This document shows positions 12,126 to 19,212 of a DNA stretch of 64,000 bases, piece by piece (the first letter of the stretch is position 1; every line of letters starts with the position of its first letter). The notes beneath the pieces were generated by a model. The model did not search any database. It saw nothing but the letters and a program-made list of their open reading frames with translations, and had not been told where the DNA came from. Origin of the DNA: Mycobacterium sp. MS1601 (GTDB lineage Bacteria; Actinomycetota; Actinomycetes; Mycobacteriales; Mycobacteriaceae); contig NZ_CP019420.1 in the NCBI RefSeq assembly GCF_001984215.1, forward strand, positions 496,001 to 560,000. Reading direction: 5' to 3'. The translations under genes and the position numbers were made by a program.

Positions 12126-12626
12126 ATGCCGAGTCTGGACACGTTCAACTCCATGACGGACCGACAGCGGATGCACCTGCTGTTCGGGGTGTGCAGCTCG
12201 ACCATCTGGGCTCGCCGGGTGCTGGCCGGGTCACCGTTTCGCAGTCTGGATTCGCTGTTCGATCGGGCCGATCGGGTGCTGGCCGAGCTGCCCGACGCGG
12301 AGATCGACGCTGCCCTCGACGGTCATCCCCGTATCGGCGCCAAAGTCGACAATCCGTCGTCGGCCCGTGAGCAGGCTGCGGTGACCTCCGCCGGCGACGA
12401 GGTGAAGGCCCAGCTGGCGCTGAAAAACAGGGAGTACGAGGACAAGTTCGGCTACGTGTATCTGGTGTGTGCCAGCGGCCGCTCCGCCGAGGAGTTGCTG
12501 GCCATTCTGACCGACCGGCTGGACAACGATCCCGAGACCGAGCGCCGGGTGATGCGCAGCGAACTCGCCAAGATCAACCGGCTGCGACTCGAGCGTCTGT
12601 TCAGCGAGGCAGGATCTAGCTCATGA
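12126..12626 (+). CDS. uraD: OHCU decarboxylase (2-oxo-4-hydroxy-4-carboxy-5-ureidoimidazoline decarboxylase)
   Basis: This enzyme decarboxylates OHCU stereospecifically to S-allantoin, the last step of urate breakdown. The 166-residue protein keeps the catalytic residues: His67 in the HPRIG motif and Glu82 in SAREQA. The later YEDKFGYVYLVCASGRSAEELLAIL block and the C-terminal INRLRLERLF helix are also typical. It starts on the base after the permease stop and overlaps uraH by 4 nt. It is distinct from the OHCU-like domain fused to the upstream permease, so the operon encodes the fold twice. Confidence 0.9.
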   Translation: MPSLDTFNSMTDRQRMHLLFGVCSSTIWARRVLAGSPFRSLDSLFDRADRVLAELPDAEIDAALDGHPRIGAKVDNPSSAREQAAVTSAGDEVKAQLALKNREYEDKFGYVYLVCASGRSAEELLAILTDRLDNDPETERRVMRSELAKINRLRLERLFSEAGSSS

Positions 12627-12946
12627 CACACGTGAGCACGCACGTCCTCAATGCCGTCACCGGCCTACCCGGTGCCGGTGTGGCGGTAACCTTGACCGAC
12701 TCGGCGGGCACCATCCTGGCTCAGGCCAGCACCGATGCCGACGGCCGCGTCGGCAGTCTCACCGACGCAGATCTGACGGGCGTGTACAGACTGACGTTCG
12801 ACACGGCATCGTATTTCGCGGCGCAGGGGGTGGCAGGTTTCTATCCGGAAGTGGTCATCTCCTTCGAGATCACCGATGCCGGCGGCAGATTCCACGTTCC
12901 GCTGTTGCTGTCGCCCTACGCCTACTCCACCTACCGAGGAAGTTGA
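12623..12946 (+). CDS. uraH: 5-hydroxyisourate hydrolase (transthyretin-like)
   Basis: The enzyme opens the ring of 5-hydroxyisourate to give OHCU, the substrate of UraD. The 107-residue protein has the full family layout: N-terminal STHVLN with an active-site histidine, GLPGAGVAVTL, FYPEVVISF, HVPLLLSP with the second histidine, and the invariant C-terminal tetrapeptide YRGS. The gene overlaps uraD (ATGA) and lies 5 nt before hpxO, so the urate-to-allantoin enzymes are co-transcribed. Confidence 0.95.
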   Translation: MTHVSTHVLNAVTGLPGAGVAVTLTDSAGTILAQASTDADGRVGSLTDADLTGVYRLTFDTASYFAAQGVAGFYPEVVISFEITDAGGRFHVPLLLSPYAYSTYRGS

Positions 12947-12951
12947 GCCCT

Positions 12952-14118
12952 GTGAAAGCAATCGTCATCGGTGCCGGCATGGGCGGAATGAGCGCCGCAA
13001 TTGCATTGCGGCAGATCGGCATCGAGACCGCGGTGTACGAGCGTGTCACCGAGAACAAGCCGGTGGGGGCGGCCATCTCGGTGTGGTCGAACGGGGTGAA
13101 GTGCCTCAACTACCTCGGCCTCGCGGAGCAGACGGCCGAGCTCGGCGGCATCGTCGACACCATGAGCTACCTGGATGCACACACTGGCGAGACCATGTGC
13201 CGGTTCTCCATGCAGCCGCTCATCGACGAGGTGGGCCAGCGGCCCTACCCGATCGCCCGAGCTGACCTGCAGATGATGCTGATGCAGGCTTACGGTCTCG
13301 ATGACATCAACTTCGGCATGAAGATGGTGTCGGTGCAGGACGGCGCGGATGCGGCCACCGCTGTGTTCGCCGACGGCACCAGTGCCACAGCGGATTTCAT
13401 CATCGGTGCCGACGGCGCCAGCTCCATCACCCGCGAGTACGTACTGGGCGGGCCGGTGACGCGTCGTTATGCGGGCTACGTGAACTTCAACGGCCTGGTC
13501 GACACCGATGACGCCATTGGACCGGCCACCGAGTGGACGACGTATGTCGGTGAGGGCAAACGTGTTTCGGTGATGCCGGTGGCGGGGGGCCGGTTCTATT
13601 TCTTCTTCGACGTGGTGGAACCCCAGGGTGAATCCTATGAGCGCGGCAGTGCCCGTGAGGTTCTGCGCAAGCATTTCAGCGGATGGGCGCCGGGAGTGCA
13701 GGCGCTGATCGACAAACTGGACCCGATGACCACCAATCGGGTCGAGATCCTGGATCTGGATCCGTTTTACACCTGGGTCAAGGGGCGGGTCGCGGTCCTG
13801 GGCGATGCCGCGCACAACACCACCCCTGACATCGGACAGGGCGGCTGCTCGGCGATGGAGGATGCGGTGGCGCTGCAGTGGGCGTTCAAGGATCATCCCG
13901 ACAATGTGCACGCCGCACTGTCGGCCTACCAGCAGGCGCGCGCCGTACGCGCGGGTGATCTGGTGCTGCGCGCACGCAAACGATGCGATGTCACCCATGC
14001 CAAGGACCCGGAGAAGACCCAGCAGTGGTACGACGAGTTGCGGGTCGAGGACGGCACCAACGTGATCAGGGGCATCGTCGGCAACATCATGGGTGGACCG
14101 GTCACCCCTGTCGGTTGA
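12952..14118 (+). CDS. hpxO: FAD-dependent urate hydroxylase HpxO
   Basis: This flavoprotein monooxygenase oxidises urate to 5-hydroxyisourate with NADH and O2, replacing uricase. The 388-residue protein has the N-terminal Rossmann motif VIGAGMGGMSAAIAL, the mid-chain ADFIIGADG motif and the FAD-ribityl motif LGDAAHNTTPDIGQGG. It resembles Klebsiella HpxO along its length, including RYAGYVNFNGLV and ARKRCDVTH. GTG 12952 is the better start: homology begins at MKAIVIGAG and GAGGAAG lies 10 nt upstream. A TTG at 12943 overlaps the uraH stop. With uraH and uraD it completes urate to allantoin. Confidence 0.92.
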   Translation: MKAIVIGAGMGGMSAAIALRQIGIETAVYERVTENKPVGAAISVWSNGVKCLNYLGLAEQTAELGGIVDTMSYLDAHTGETMCRFSMQPLIDEVGQRPYPIARADLQMMLMQAYGLDDINFGMKMVSVQDGADAATAVFADGTSATADFIIGADGASSITREYVLGGPVTRRYAGYVNFNGLVDTDDAIGPATEWTTYVGEGKRVSVMPVAGGRFYFFFDVVEPQGESYERGSAREVLRKHFSGWAPGVQALIDKLDPMTTNRVEILDLDPFYTWVKGRVAVLGDAAHNTTPDIGQGGCSAMEDAVALQWAFKDHPDNVHAALSAYQQARAVRAGDLVLRARKRCDVTHAKDPEKTQQWYDELRVEDGTNVIRGIVGNIMGGPVTPVG

Positions 14119-14245
14119 CAACAGGGCGTAGGGTCTAAGCAGGTTGAGTTCACAGCCGGACCAGGAAACGTCAAAACTGGCGAGCTAGATCTGAGAACTC
14201 GAGCATTTGACGCGACCCACGTGCTGACAAGCGACTGATGGGGTC

Positions 14246-14584
14246 ATGATGTCCACTGCACCGGCATGCACAACCTTCACACACGCCTGCGTGGCGTGGC
14301 ACGACGACTATGTGGCCATCACCGTCGACGGTGATATCGACGCGGCCAACGCCGAGGCATTCGCCCGGTTCGCCATCGCCCACATCCAACCCGGCAGAAA
14401 ACTGCAGATCAACCTCACGCAGCTGGACTTCTTTGGGACAGCCGGCTTTTCGGCACTGCACGCGATCAATGTCCGCTGCGCCGCCGCCGGGACCGACTGG
14501 ACGGTGTCAGCCTGCGGTCCGGTGGCACGCGTGTTGCGGATCTGCGATCCCAACGGTGCGCTGCCCGTGCGTCACTCCAGCTGA
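14246..14584 (+). CDS. STAS-domain protein (anti-sigma-factor antagonist-like)
   Basis: The 112-residue protein is a single STAS domain: beta strand YVAITVDGDIDAAN, then KLQINLTQLDFFGTAGFSALHAIN. In SpoIIAA-type antagonists the corresponding segment reads DSSG with the phosphorylated serine. Here it reads GTAG, so Thr65 occupies the phospho-site position. Such proteins bind and neutralise RsbW-type anti-sigma kinases. It converges on sigF with a 13-nt overlap at the 3' ends, which invites a role in controlling RsbW or SigF. That is inference from position. Confidence 0.7.
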   Translation: MMSTAPACTTFTHACVAWHDDYVAITVDGDIDAANAEAFARFAIAHIQPGRKLQINLTQLDFFGTAGFSALHAINVRCAAAGTDWTVSACGPVARVLRICDPNGALPVRHSS

Positions 14585-15375
14585 TCACGCAGCCGGGTCA
14601 GCGCCCTGGCCAGCAGTCGGGATACATGCATCTGCGAAACACCGATGCGTTCGGCGATCTGCGTCTGAGTCAGCGACTCGAAGAACCTGAGCACCACCAC
14701 GGTGCGTTCCCGCTCGGGCAGTGACTCCAGCAGCGGCCTCAGCGCCTCACGGTTCTCGATCTGATCCAAGGTCAGGTCGACGTCACCGAGGGTGTCGGCG
14801 ATGGCTGGGGCATCCTCGTTGCCGCTGCCGCCGCTGTCGATGGACAGCGTGTTGTAGGAACTGCCCGCCACCAGACCCTCGACCACCTCGTCGCGGTCCA
14901 TCCCCAGTTCGGCGGCGAGTTCGGTGGGTGTGGGGGCGCGCCCCAGCCGTTGTGAGAGTTCGGCAGTGGCGCTACCCAGGCGCAGGTGCAGTTCCTTGAG
15001 CCGGCGCGGCACTTTCACCGACCAGCTGTTGTCGCGGAAGTGGCGCCGGACCTCACCCATGATGGTGGGCACGGCAAACGACACGAAGTCCGATCCGGCG
15101 TTGACGTCGAACCGGATCACGGCGTTCACCAGACCGACCCGCGCCACCTGCACCAGGTCGTCACGGGGTTCACCACGACCGTCGAACCGGCGGGCGATGT
15201 GATCGGCCAGGGGCAGGCAGCGTTCGACAATGCGGTCGCGCTGACGCTGGAACTCCTTGGAATCCTCTGCCAGCTCGGCCAACTCGTGGAACATCCCCGG
15301 CACATCGGCGTATTCAGAACTCGAACGCGAAGCTCCGGTACGCGAGGCCGACCCTTGCGAACCTGAGGGCGTCAC
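14572..15375 (-). CDS. sigF: RNA polymerase sigma factor SigF
   Basis: This group 3 sigma factor controls general stress, stationary-phase and envelope functions in mycobacteria. The 267-residue protein has region 2 (FVSFAVPTIMGEVRRHFRDNSW), region 3 (RLKELHLRLGSATAELSQRLGR) and region 4 with the helix-turn-helix LTQTQIAERIGVSQMHVSRLL. It aligns with Rv3286c throughout; only the N-terminal 20 residues differ. GTG 15375 overlaps the rsbW stop (GTGA), coupling the sigma factor to its anti-sigma factor. Confidence 0.96.
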   Translation of the reverse strand: MTPSGSQGSASRTGASRSSSEYADVPGMFHELAELAEDSKEFQRQRDRIVERCLPLADHIARRFDGRGEPRDDLVQVARVGLVNAVIRFDVNAGSDFVSFAVPTIMGEVRRHFRDNSWSVKVPRRLKELHLRLGSATAELSQRLGRAPTPTELAAELGMDRDEVVEGLVAGSSYNTLSIDSGGSGNEDAPAIADTLGDVDLTLDQIENREALRPLLESLPERERTVVVLRFFESLTQTQIAERIGVSQMHVSRLLARALTRLRDQLE

Positions 15376-15809
15376 CGTGCGGGGCTCACTCGCCTCGTCG
15401 TCAGCGAGATGCCGAAAACGGGGCCCTGCCCGTCGACATCCGATCCGTCACGGAAGGTGCTGACGTCATCGGTCAGAGAAGTCAGGACGTGCCAGCTGAA
15501 GCTGCCCGGCGTCAGAATGTCCTCGGTGGTGGAAGCCGTTGACACGTTGATCACCAATTCGGTGGGACGGGGGTCGATCACCAGAACCAACGAGGCGTCC
15601 TTGGCCGCCGACTTGATCAACCGCGTGCACGCTTCATCCACGGCCAGCCGCAGATCAGCCACCGCATCCAGGTCCAGGTCCTCGAATGTTCCGATGGCCC
15701 CGATGACGGTGCGCACCACGGCGAGGTTCTCCAGCTGCGCGTCGATACGCAGCTCAACAGCTTTGGGGCTGCGAACGCTCGCGGCGTCGGAACTATCGGA
15801 ATCGAACAT
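15372..15809 (-). CDS. rsbW: anti-sigma-F factor RsbW (UsfX)
   Basis: RsbW/UsfX binds SigF and holds it inactive until an antagonist displaces it. The 145-residue product equals the M. tuberculosis length and keeps the GHKL-ATPase core, with FEDLDLDAVADLRLAVDEACTRLIKSA (N-box) and PGSFSWHVLTSLTDDVSTF. ATG 15809 is chosen because homology starts just after it and GGGAGGCC precedes it at about 6 nt; a GTG 120 bases upstream is in frame but unsupported. Two SigF-type promoters lie upstream, pointing to autoregulation. Confidence 0.92.
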   Translation of the reverse strand: MFDSDSSDAASVRSPKAVELRIDAQLENLAVVRTVIGAIGTFEDLDLDAVADLRLAVDEACTRLIKSAAKDASLVLVIDPRPTELVINVSTASTTEDILTPGSFSWHVLTSLTDDVSTFRDGSDVDGQGPVFGISLTTRRVSPAR

Positions 15810-15841
15810 GTAGTGGCCTCCCGGCAATATCGCACCGAGAC

Positions 15842-15867
15842 TACCCCAGCGCGCAGCCCAACTAACC
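15842..15867 (-). promoter_or_regulatory. SigF-type promoter of rsbW-sigF (proximal)
   Basis: Read on the minus strand this is GGTTA, a 16-nt spacer and GGGTAG, against the mycobacterial SigF consensus GGTTT-N15-17-GGGTAT. The -10 lies about 33 nt before the rsbW ATG. It fits autoregulation of the anti-sigma/sigma operon. Confidence 0.6.
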
Positions 15868-15930
15868 ATTGCGCCACCCTTCCCAGTCGCATTGTCGACG
15901 GCTGTCTCGATGTTTGTGGTGACCGACACT

Positions 15931-15956
15931 TACCCGCATCGAGGACGTCGCCAAAC
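15931..15956 (-). promoter_or_regulatory. SigF-type promoter of rsbW-sigF (distal)
   Basis: On the minus strand: GTTT, a 17-nt spacer, GGGTAA. It is about 85 nt upstream of the proximal copy. It could drive a longer transcript that also covers the alternative GTG at 15929. Confidence 0.5.
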
Positions 15957-15981
15957 TCCTATGTGACATGGCCGTGCTCCG

Positions 15982-16006
15982 GTGTAAACAGCTGTGGCGC
16001 GGGTAT
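15982..16006 (+). promoter_or_regulatory. SigF-type promoter of topoisomerase IB
   Basis: GTGT (15982-15985), 15-nt spacer, GGGTAT (16001-16006) is one mismatch from the SigF consensus GTTT-N15-GGGTAT. It points away from rsbW and ends 38 nt before the topoisomerase start, making this a divergent SigF control region. Confidence 0.5.
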
Positions 16007-16044
16007 TCGCGCGCCGTGACTGAACTTCCGCGGGTCGATCCGCC

Positions 16045-17061
16045 GTGCGACTGCGGCGCAGCGTAGTCACCGGTCCGGGTATTCGCCGGGTTCGCAAAGG
16101 GACGGGCTTCTCCTACCGCGGACCGGACGGCGAACTCATCGCCGACGACGTGATCCTGGGCCGCATCAAGGAACTGGTGATCCCGCCGGCGTGGAAGAAC
16201 GTCTGGATCAGCGAGCATCCGCGAGGCCACATCCAGGCGGTGGGTACCGACGCGGCGGGACGGCGCCAGTACCTGTATCACCAACGGTGGCAGGACGAGC
16301 GCAGCGAAGAGAAGTTCGACCGAGTGCTCGAGTTGTCCGAGAAGTTGCCCGACTGGCGCAGTCAGGTGGTCGCGGACCTGGCCGGCCGCGGGTTGTCCAG
16401 GGACCGGGTGCTCGCCTTGGCCCTGCGGATGCTCGATCGCGGCTACTTTCGGGCCGGCGGCGAGACCTACGCCGAGGACAACCAGTCCTACGGTGTCGCC
16501 ACGCTGTTGTGCGAGCACGTCACCGTCAAGAAGGACGCGGTCCACTTCGACTATCCCGCCAAGAGCGGTGTCCAACGCGAGTGGGAGGTCGACGATCCTG
16601 CCATCGTGAAGACCGTGCGGGCGTTGATGCGGCGCGAGGACCGCACGGACCGCCTGTTGGTGTGCCGGAGCGGTTCTGGGTGGACCGACATCCACTCCGA
16701 CGACCTCAACAACCGGTTCAAGGAGATGGTCGGCGACGAGTTCAGCGTCAAGGACCTGCGCACCTGGCACGGTACGGTGCTGGCCGCGGCGGCGTTCGTG
16801 GACGCCGACCCGCCCTCCTCGGATCGAGCCAACAAGAAGATCGTGTCAGCGGTGATGAAGGAGGTGTCGGCCGAACTCGGCAACACTCCTGCCGTGGCGC
16901 GAAGTTCGTACGTCGACCCCCGAGTCGTCGCCGCCTACCAGGACGGGTTCACCGTCGCGGCGGCCGCGCGGCGGGCCGCCAAGACCCGCGACGACGACGC
17001 ACAGGCCATCATGGAGAAAGCGACGGCGACGATGATCCGGAAGGTCAGTCGAGGCCGTTGA
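16045..17061 (+). CDS. type IB DNA topoisomerase (poxvirus-like)
   Basis: The enzyme nicks one strand through a 3'-phosphotyrosine and relaxes supercoils. The 338-residue protein has the bacterial topo IB N-terminal domain (FSYRGPDG, IPPAWKNVWISEHPRGHIQAVGTDAAGRRQYLYH). Its catalytic domain includes RLLVCRSGSGW, KDLRTWHGT (with a catalytic Arg and His), a Lys-rich turn and the nucleophile Tyr289 in SSYVDPRV. GTG 16045 fits where homology starts. Such enzymes are sporadic in actinobacteria and known in M. smegmatis. The gene has a SigF-like promoter and precedes two small stress-type genes. Confidence 0.92.
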   Translation: MRLRRSVVTGPGIRRVRKGTGFSYRGPDGELIADDVILGRIKELVIPPAWKNVWISEHPRGHIQAVGTDAAGRRQYLYHQRWQDERSEEKFDRVLELSEKLPDWRSQVVADLAGRGLSRDRVLALALRMLDRGYFRAGGETYAEDNQSYGVATLLCEHVTVKKDAVHFDYPAKSGVQREWEVDDPAIVKTVRALMRREDRTDRLLVCRSGSGWTDIHSDDLNNRFKEMVGDEFSVKDLRTWHGTVLAAAAFVDADPPSSDRANKKIVSAVMKEVSAELGNTPAVARSSYVDPRVVAAYQDGFTVAAAARRAAKTRDDDAQAIMEKATATMIRKVSRGR

Positions 17062-17097
17062 CTCGCCCGGGTGTATCAACGCACTGCAGATGAACCG

Positions 17098-17123
17098 GTT
17101 TCACTGCCCTGGAGGCTGGGAAC
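17098..17123 (+). promoter_or_regulatory. possible SigF-like promoter before the small stress genes
   Basis: GTTT (17098-17101), 16-nt spacer, GGGAAC (17118-17123) keeps the -35 and the GGG of the SigF -10 but differs in the last bases. A small hairpin, ACCCAC (17122-17127) with GTGGGT (17133-17138), follows in the predicted leader. Confidence 0.3.
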
Positions 17124-17187
17124 CCACAGCCCGTGGGTGAACCGCTCCACGATGTGGCCCACATCAGAACAAGGCCAGGAGGTGGAG

Positions 17188-17445
17188 ATGCCGAATTCAT
17201 CGATCAAGGACGAGGGCCTCTACGTCGATCTGCGCAAGCAGGGGAACTCCAAGGAGAAAGCCGCCCGAATCTCCAATGCCGCTGCGGCGCATGGTCGTAC
17301 ACGCGTCGGGCGACGGGGTGGTCGGTCTGGATCATACGAGGGCTGGACTGTATCCGAGCTCAAGAAGAGGGCGAAAGAGCTTGGAGTGTCCGGCTATTCG
17401 GACAAGAGAAAAGACCAACTGGTCGCTCTGCTTCGCAACCACTGA
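17188..17445 (+). CDS. small basic protein with Rho N-terminal/SAP-like domain
   Basis: The 85-residue protein has a basic N-terminal half (KQGNSKEKAARISNAA, GRTRVGRRGGRSG) of the kind found in ChaB-associated small proteins. A C-terminal helix-extended-helix follows, WTVSELKKRAKELGVSGYSDKRKDQLVALL, typical of the Rho termination factor N-terminal or SAP-like nucleic-acid-binding fold. ATG 17188 has an excellent AGGAGGTGGAG site immediately upstream. In M. smegmatis a chaB-type gene belongs to the sigF operon; here the related gene lies behind topoisomerase IB. Function is unknown; nucleic-acid binding is inferred. Confidence 0.7.
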   Translation: MPNSSIKDEGLYVDLRKQGNSKEKAARISNAAAAHGRTRVGRRGGRSGSYEGWTVSELKKRAKELGVSGYSDKRKDQLVALLRNH

Positions 17446-17460
17446 GGAAAGGTGAACAGC

Positions 17461-17697
17461 ATGGCTGACAAGACCGGACCGCACGAAGCTGTCAGTGGCG
17501 TCGTCGAAGACGTCAAGGGTAAGGCCAAGGAGGTCGCCGGCACGGTGACCGGCCGCGACGACCTCGTGAACGAGGGCAAAGCACAGCAGGACAAGGCCGA
17601 GGCCGAGCGCGATGTCGCCAAGAAGGAAGCTGAAGCCGAGGCTGCGCGCGGTGGCGCCGAGGCCGCGGAGCAGCGTCAAAAAGCCTTCCAGCGCTAG
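17461..17697 (+). CDS. CsbD-like stress protein
   Basis: The 78-residue, highly charged, probably disordered or helical protein contains the CsbD-type core VVEDVKGKAKEVAGTVTGRDDLVNEGKAQQDKA and a long Lys/Glu/Ala tail. CsbD family members are abundant general-stress proteins of unknown biochemistry, under sigma-B in Bacillus; related mycobacterial proteins are annotated as microaggregate-binding. ATG 17461 has GAGGAAAGG 8-9 nt upstream; a GTG at 17452 is too close to that site. It follows the SAP-like gene by 15 nt and is closed by a strong terminator. Confidence 0.75.
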   Translation: MADKTGPHEAVSGVVEDVKGKAKEVAGTVTGRDDLVNEGKAQQDKAEAERDVAKKEAEAEAARGGAEAAEQRQKAFQR

Positions 17698-17710
17698 ATA
17701 TCACAGTTCG

Positions 17711-17746
17711 AAAAACCCGGCGGGCACACGTCCCCGCCGGGTTTTT
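17711..17746. terminator. intrinsic terminator between convergent genes
   Basis: AAAAACCCGGCGGG (17711-17724) pairs with CCCGCCGGGTTTTT (17733-17746) across an 8-nt loop. With A-tract and T-tract on its sides it can act in both directions, serving the csbD-like gene and the opposing membrane-protein gene. Confidence 0.9.
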
Positions 17747-17772
17747 CCGTGGTCGCGAGCCGCTTCGGGAGA

Positions 17773-18201
17773 TCAGCCTCCGAACGCGGGGCCGGCAAGC
17801 GCGGGGAAGCCCATGGCCAAGGTCACCAGCATGACGGTGGACAAGAACCAGCCCGCACCCTGCCAGGTCCAGAACTCGTCACCGCCACCCGCCCGCCAGG
17901 CGCGGTAGGTGCGGACGAAAGCCCAGATGGCTCCGGCCAGCAGGATCAGCGGTGCGCCGAGTCCGAGGAACGTCCGCTGCGGAACACCGCAGGCCATGGT
18001 GTCCACATCCATGGATTCGGTACAGGTGCTCACCCACAGCGCCGCCAGGATCAGAAAGCCTAGGCCGGCCACAGCGACAGCAGCCGAGAACCGGACAGCG
18101 TTACCCAGGCCGGGTTCGACCTTGACAGCACTGTCACGCTGTTGCTGGCGAGGGCGAGGACTGACGCTCAACAGCGCCTCTGACCTGCGCATGGTCACCA
18201 T
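17773..18201 (-). CDS. three-helix membrane protein of unknown function
   Basis: The 142-residue product has a polar N-terminus and three hydrophobic segments: about 39-59 (FSAAVAVAGLGFLILAALWV), 77-99 (LGLGAPLILLAGAIWAFV) and 116-138. A short loop with CTESMDVDTMACG could form a disulfide outside the membrane. ATG 18201 was chosen because GGAAAGGA lies 6 nt upstream; an ATG three codons later is possible. I recognise no family. Adjacent SigF-type genes are on the opposite strand and separated by a terminator. Confidence 0.6.
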   Translation of the reverse strand: MVTMRRSEALLSVSPRPRQQQRDSAVKVEPGLGNAVRFSAAVAVAGLGFLILAALWVSTCTESMDVDTMACGVPQRTFLGLGAPLILLAGAIWAFVRTYRAWRAGGGDEFWTWQGAGWFLSTVMLVTLAMGFPALAGPAFGG

Positions 18202-18366
18202 GTCGGTTCCTTTCCGGTGCTCTGTAGTACCCGCCCTGCCGGAACTCAAAACGTGCTTCTGCAAATTTATCGAATTGTTGCTGTGTTGGTACGACGAATG
18301 TGATGAACACCCTGCTAAGCCCGCTGAGACAGCGCTCGACGCGCTGCGCGGCCTTCGTTGCTTGAC

Positions 18367-18372
18367 TAGCGT
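18367..18372 (+). promoter_or_regulatory. candidate -10 element of the xanthine dehydrogenase operon
   Basis: TAGCGT fits TANNNT and ends 6 nt before the ATG at 18379; no ribosome-binding site intervenes, so a leaderless transcript is likely. Confidence 0.4.
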
Positions 18373-18378
18373 GACGGC

Positions 18379-19212
18379 ATGGACCTCAACACCGTCGAGG
18401 TCGTCGATATCGCGACCACTCGCGACGACGTCTGGCCCCTCGGACCACATGACGCAGTGCTGGCGGGCGGCACCTGGTTGTTCTCGGAACCTCAGGTGCA
18501 GCTGCGCCGGCTGGTGGACATCACCAGGTTGGGCTGGGAACCGGTGGTGACCAGCGCCGACGGCGTGGATTTGGCGGCCACCTGCACCATCGAGCAGGTG
18601 GCCCGGCTGTCCGACGAACTGTCGTCGCAGCATCCGGATTGGGCTGCCGCTCCCTTGCTTCGTCAGTGCTGCGAGGCGCTGCTGATGTCCTTCAAGATCT
18701 GGCACACCGCCACCGTCGGCGGCAATGTCTGCCTGTCGTTTCCTGCCGGTGCCGTGATCTCTCTTCTCTCGGCCCTGGACGGCACGGTGACGGTGTGGCG
18801 CGCCGATGGTTCGCAGTACTGCAAACGCATCACCGACTTCGTCACCGGCAGCGCCACCAATGTGCTGACCGCCGGTGACGTGATTCGTTCCGTACACCTG
18901 CCGGCAAGCGCCCTGCGCGCCACCACCGCGTTCCGCAAGCTGGCCCCTTCCCCGTTGGGACGCTCAGGCATCGTGGTGATCGCCCGTCGCGACACCCCAC
19001 GCGACGGGGGACGGTGCGTCCTGTCGATCACGGCGGCGACGGTGCGTCCCTGCGTATTCGACTTCGTCACCGTGCCATCCGATGACGAACTCGCCGCCGC
19101 ACACGCCACCATCGACGACGACGCGTGGACGCTGGACGCCCACGGAGATCCGGACTGGCGCCGTGGCGTTTCGCTGGAACTGGCCCAGCAGGTTTGCGCG
19201 GAGCTGCGGTGA
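18379..19212 (+). CDS. xanthine dehydrogenase FAD-binding subunit
   Basis: The 277-residue protein has the layout of the medium, FAD-binding subunit of molybdenum hydroxylases. An N-terminal AVLAGGTWLFSEPQ loop precedes the FAD motif HTATVGGNVCLSFPAGAV near residue 110. The C-terminal CO_deh_flav_C part runs from FRKLAPSPLGRSGIVVIARR. It passes electrons from the Fe-S clusters of its partner to NAD. The stop overlaps the start of the Fe-S/Mo subunit (GTGA). With the urate operon 4 kb upstream, the substrates are probably hypoxanthine and xanthine. Confidence 0.85.
   Translation: MDLNTVEVVDIATTRDDVWPLGPHDAVLAGGTWLFSEPQVQLRRLVDITRLGWEPVVTSADGVDLAATCTIEQVARLSDELSSQHPDWAAAPLLRQCCEALLMSFKIWHTATVGGNVCLSFPAGAVISLLSALDGTVTVWRADGSQYCKRITDFVTGSATNVLTAGDVIRSVHLPASALRATTAFRKLAPSPLGRSGIVVIARRDTPRDGGRCVLSITAATVRPCVFDFVTVPSDDELAAAHATIDDDAWTLDAHGDPDWRRGVSLELAQQVCAELR

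Noticed and set aside
15810..15929. 40-residue N-terminal extension of RsbW from GTG 15929
   Set aside because: The extension has no family similarity, would start at the transcript end of the distal promoter, and the ATG at 15809 has a good ribosome-binding site and gives the usual 145-aa length.
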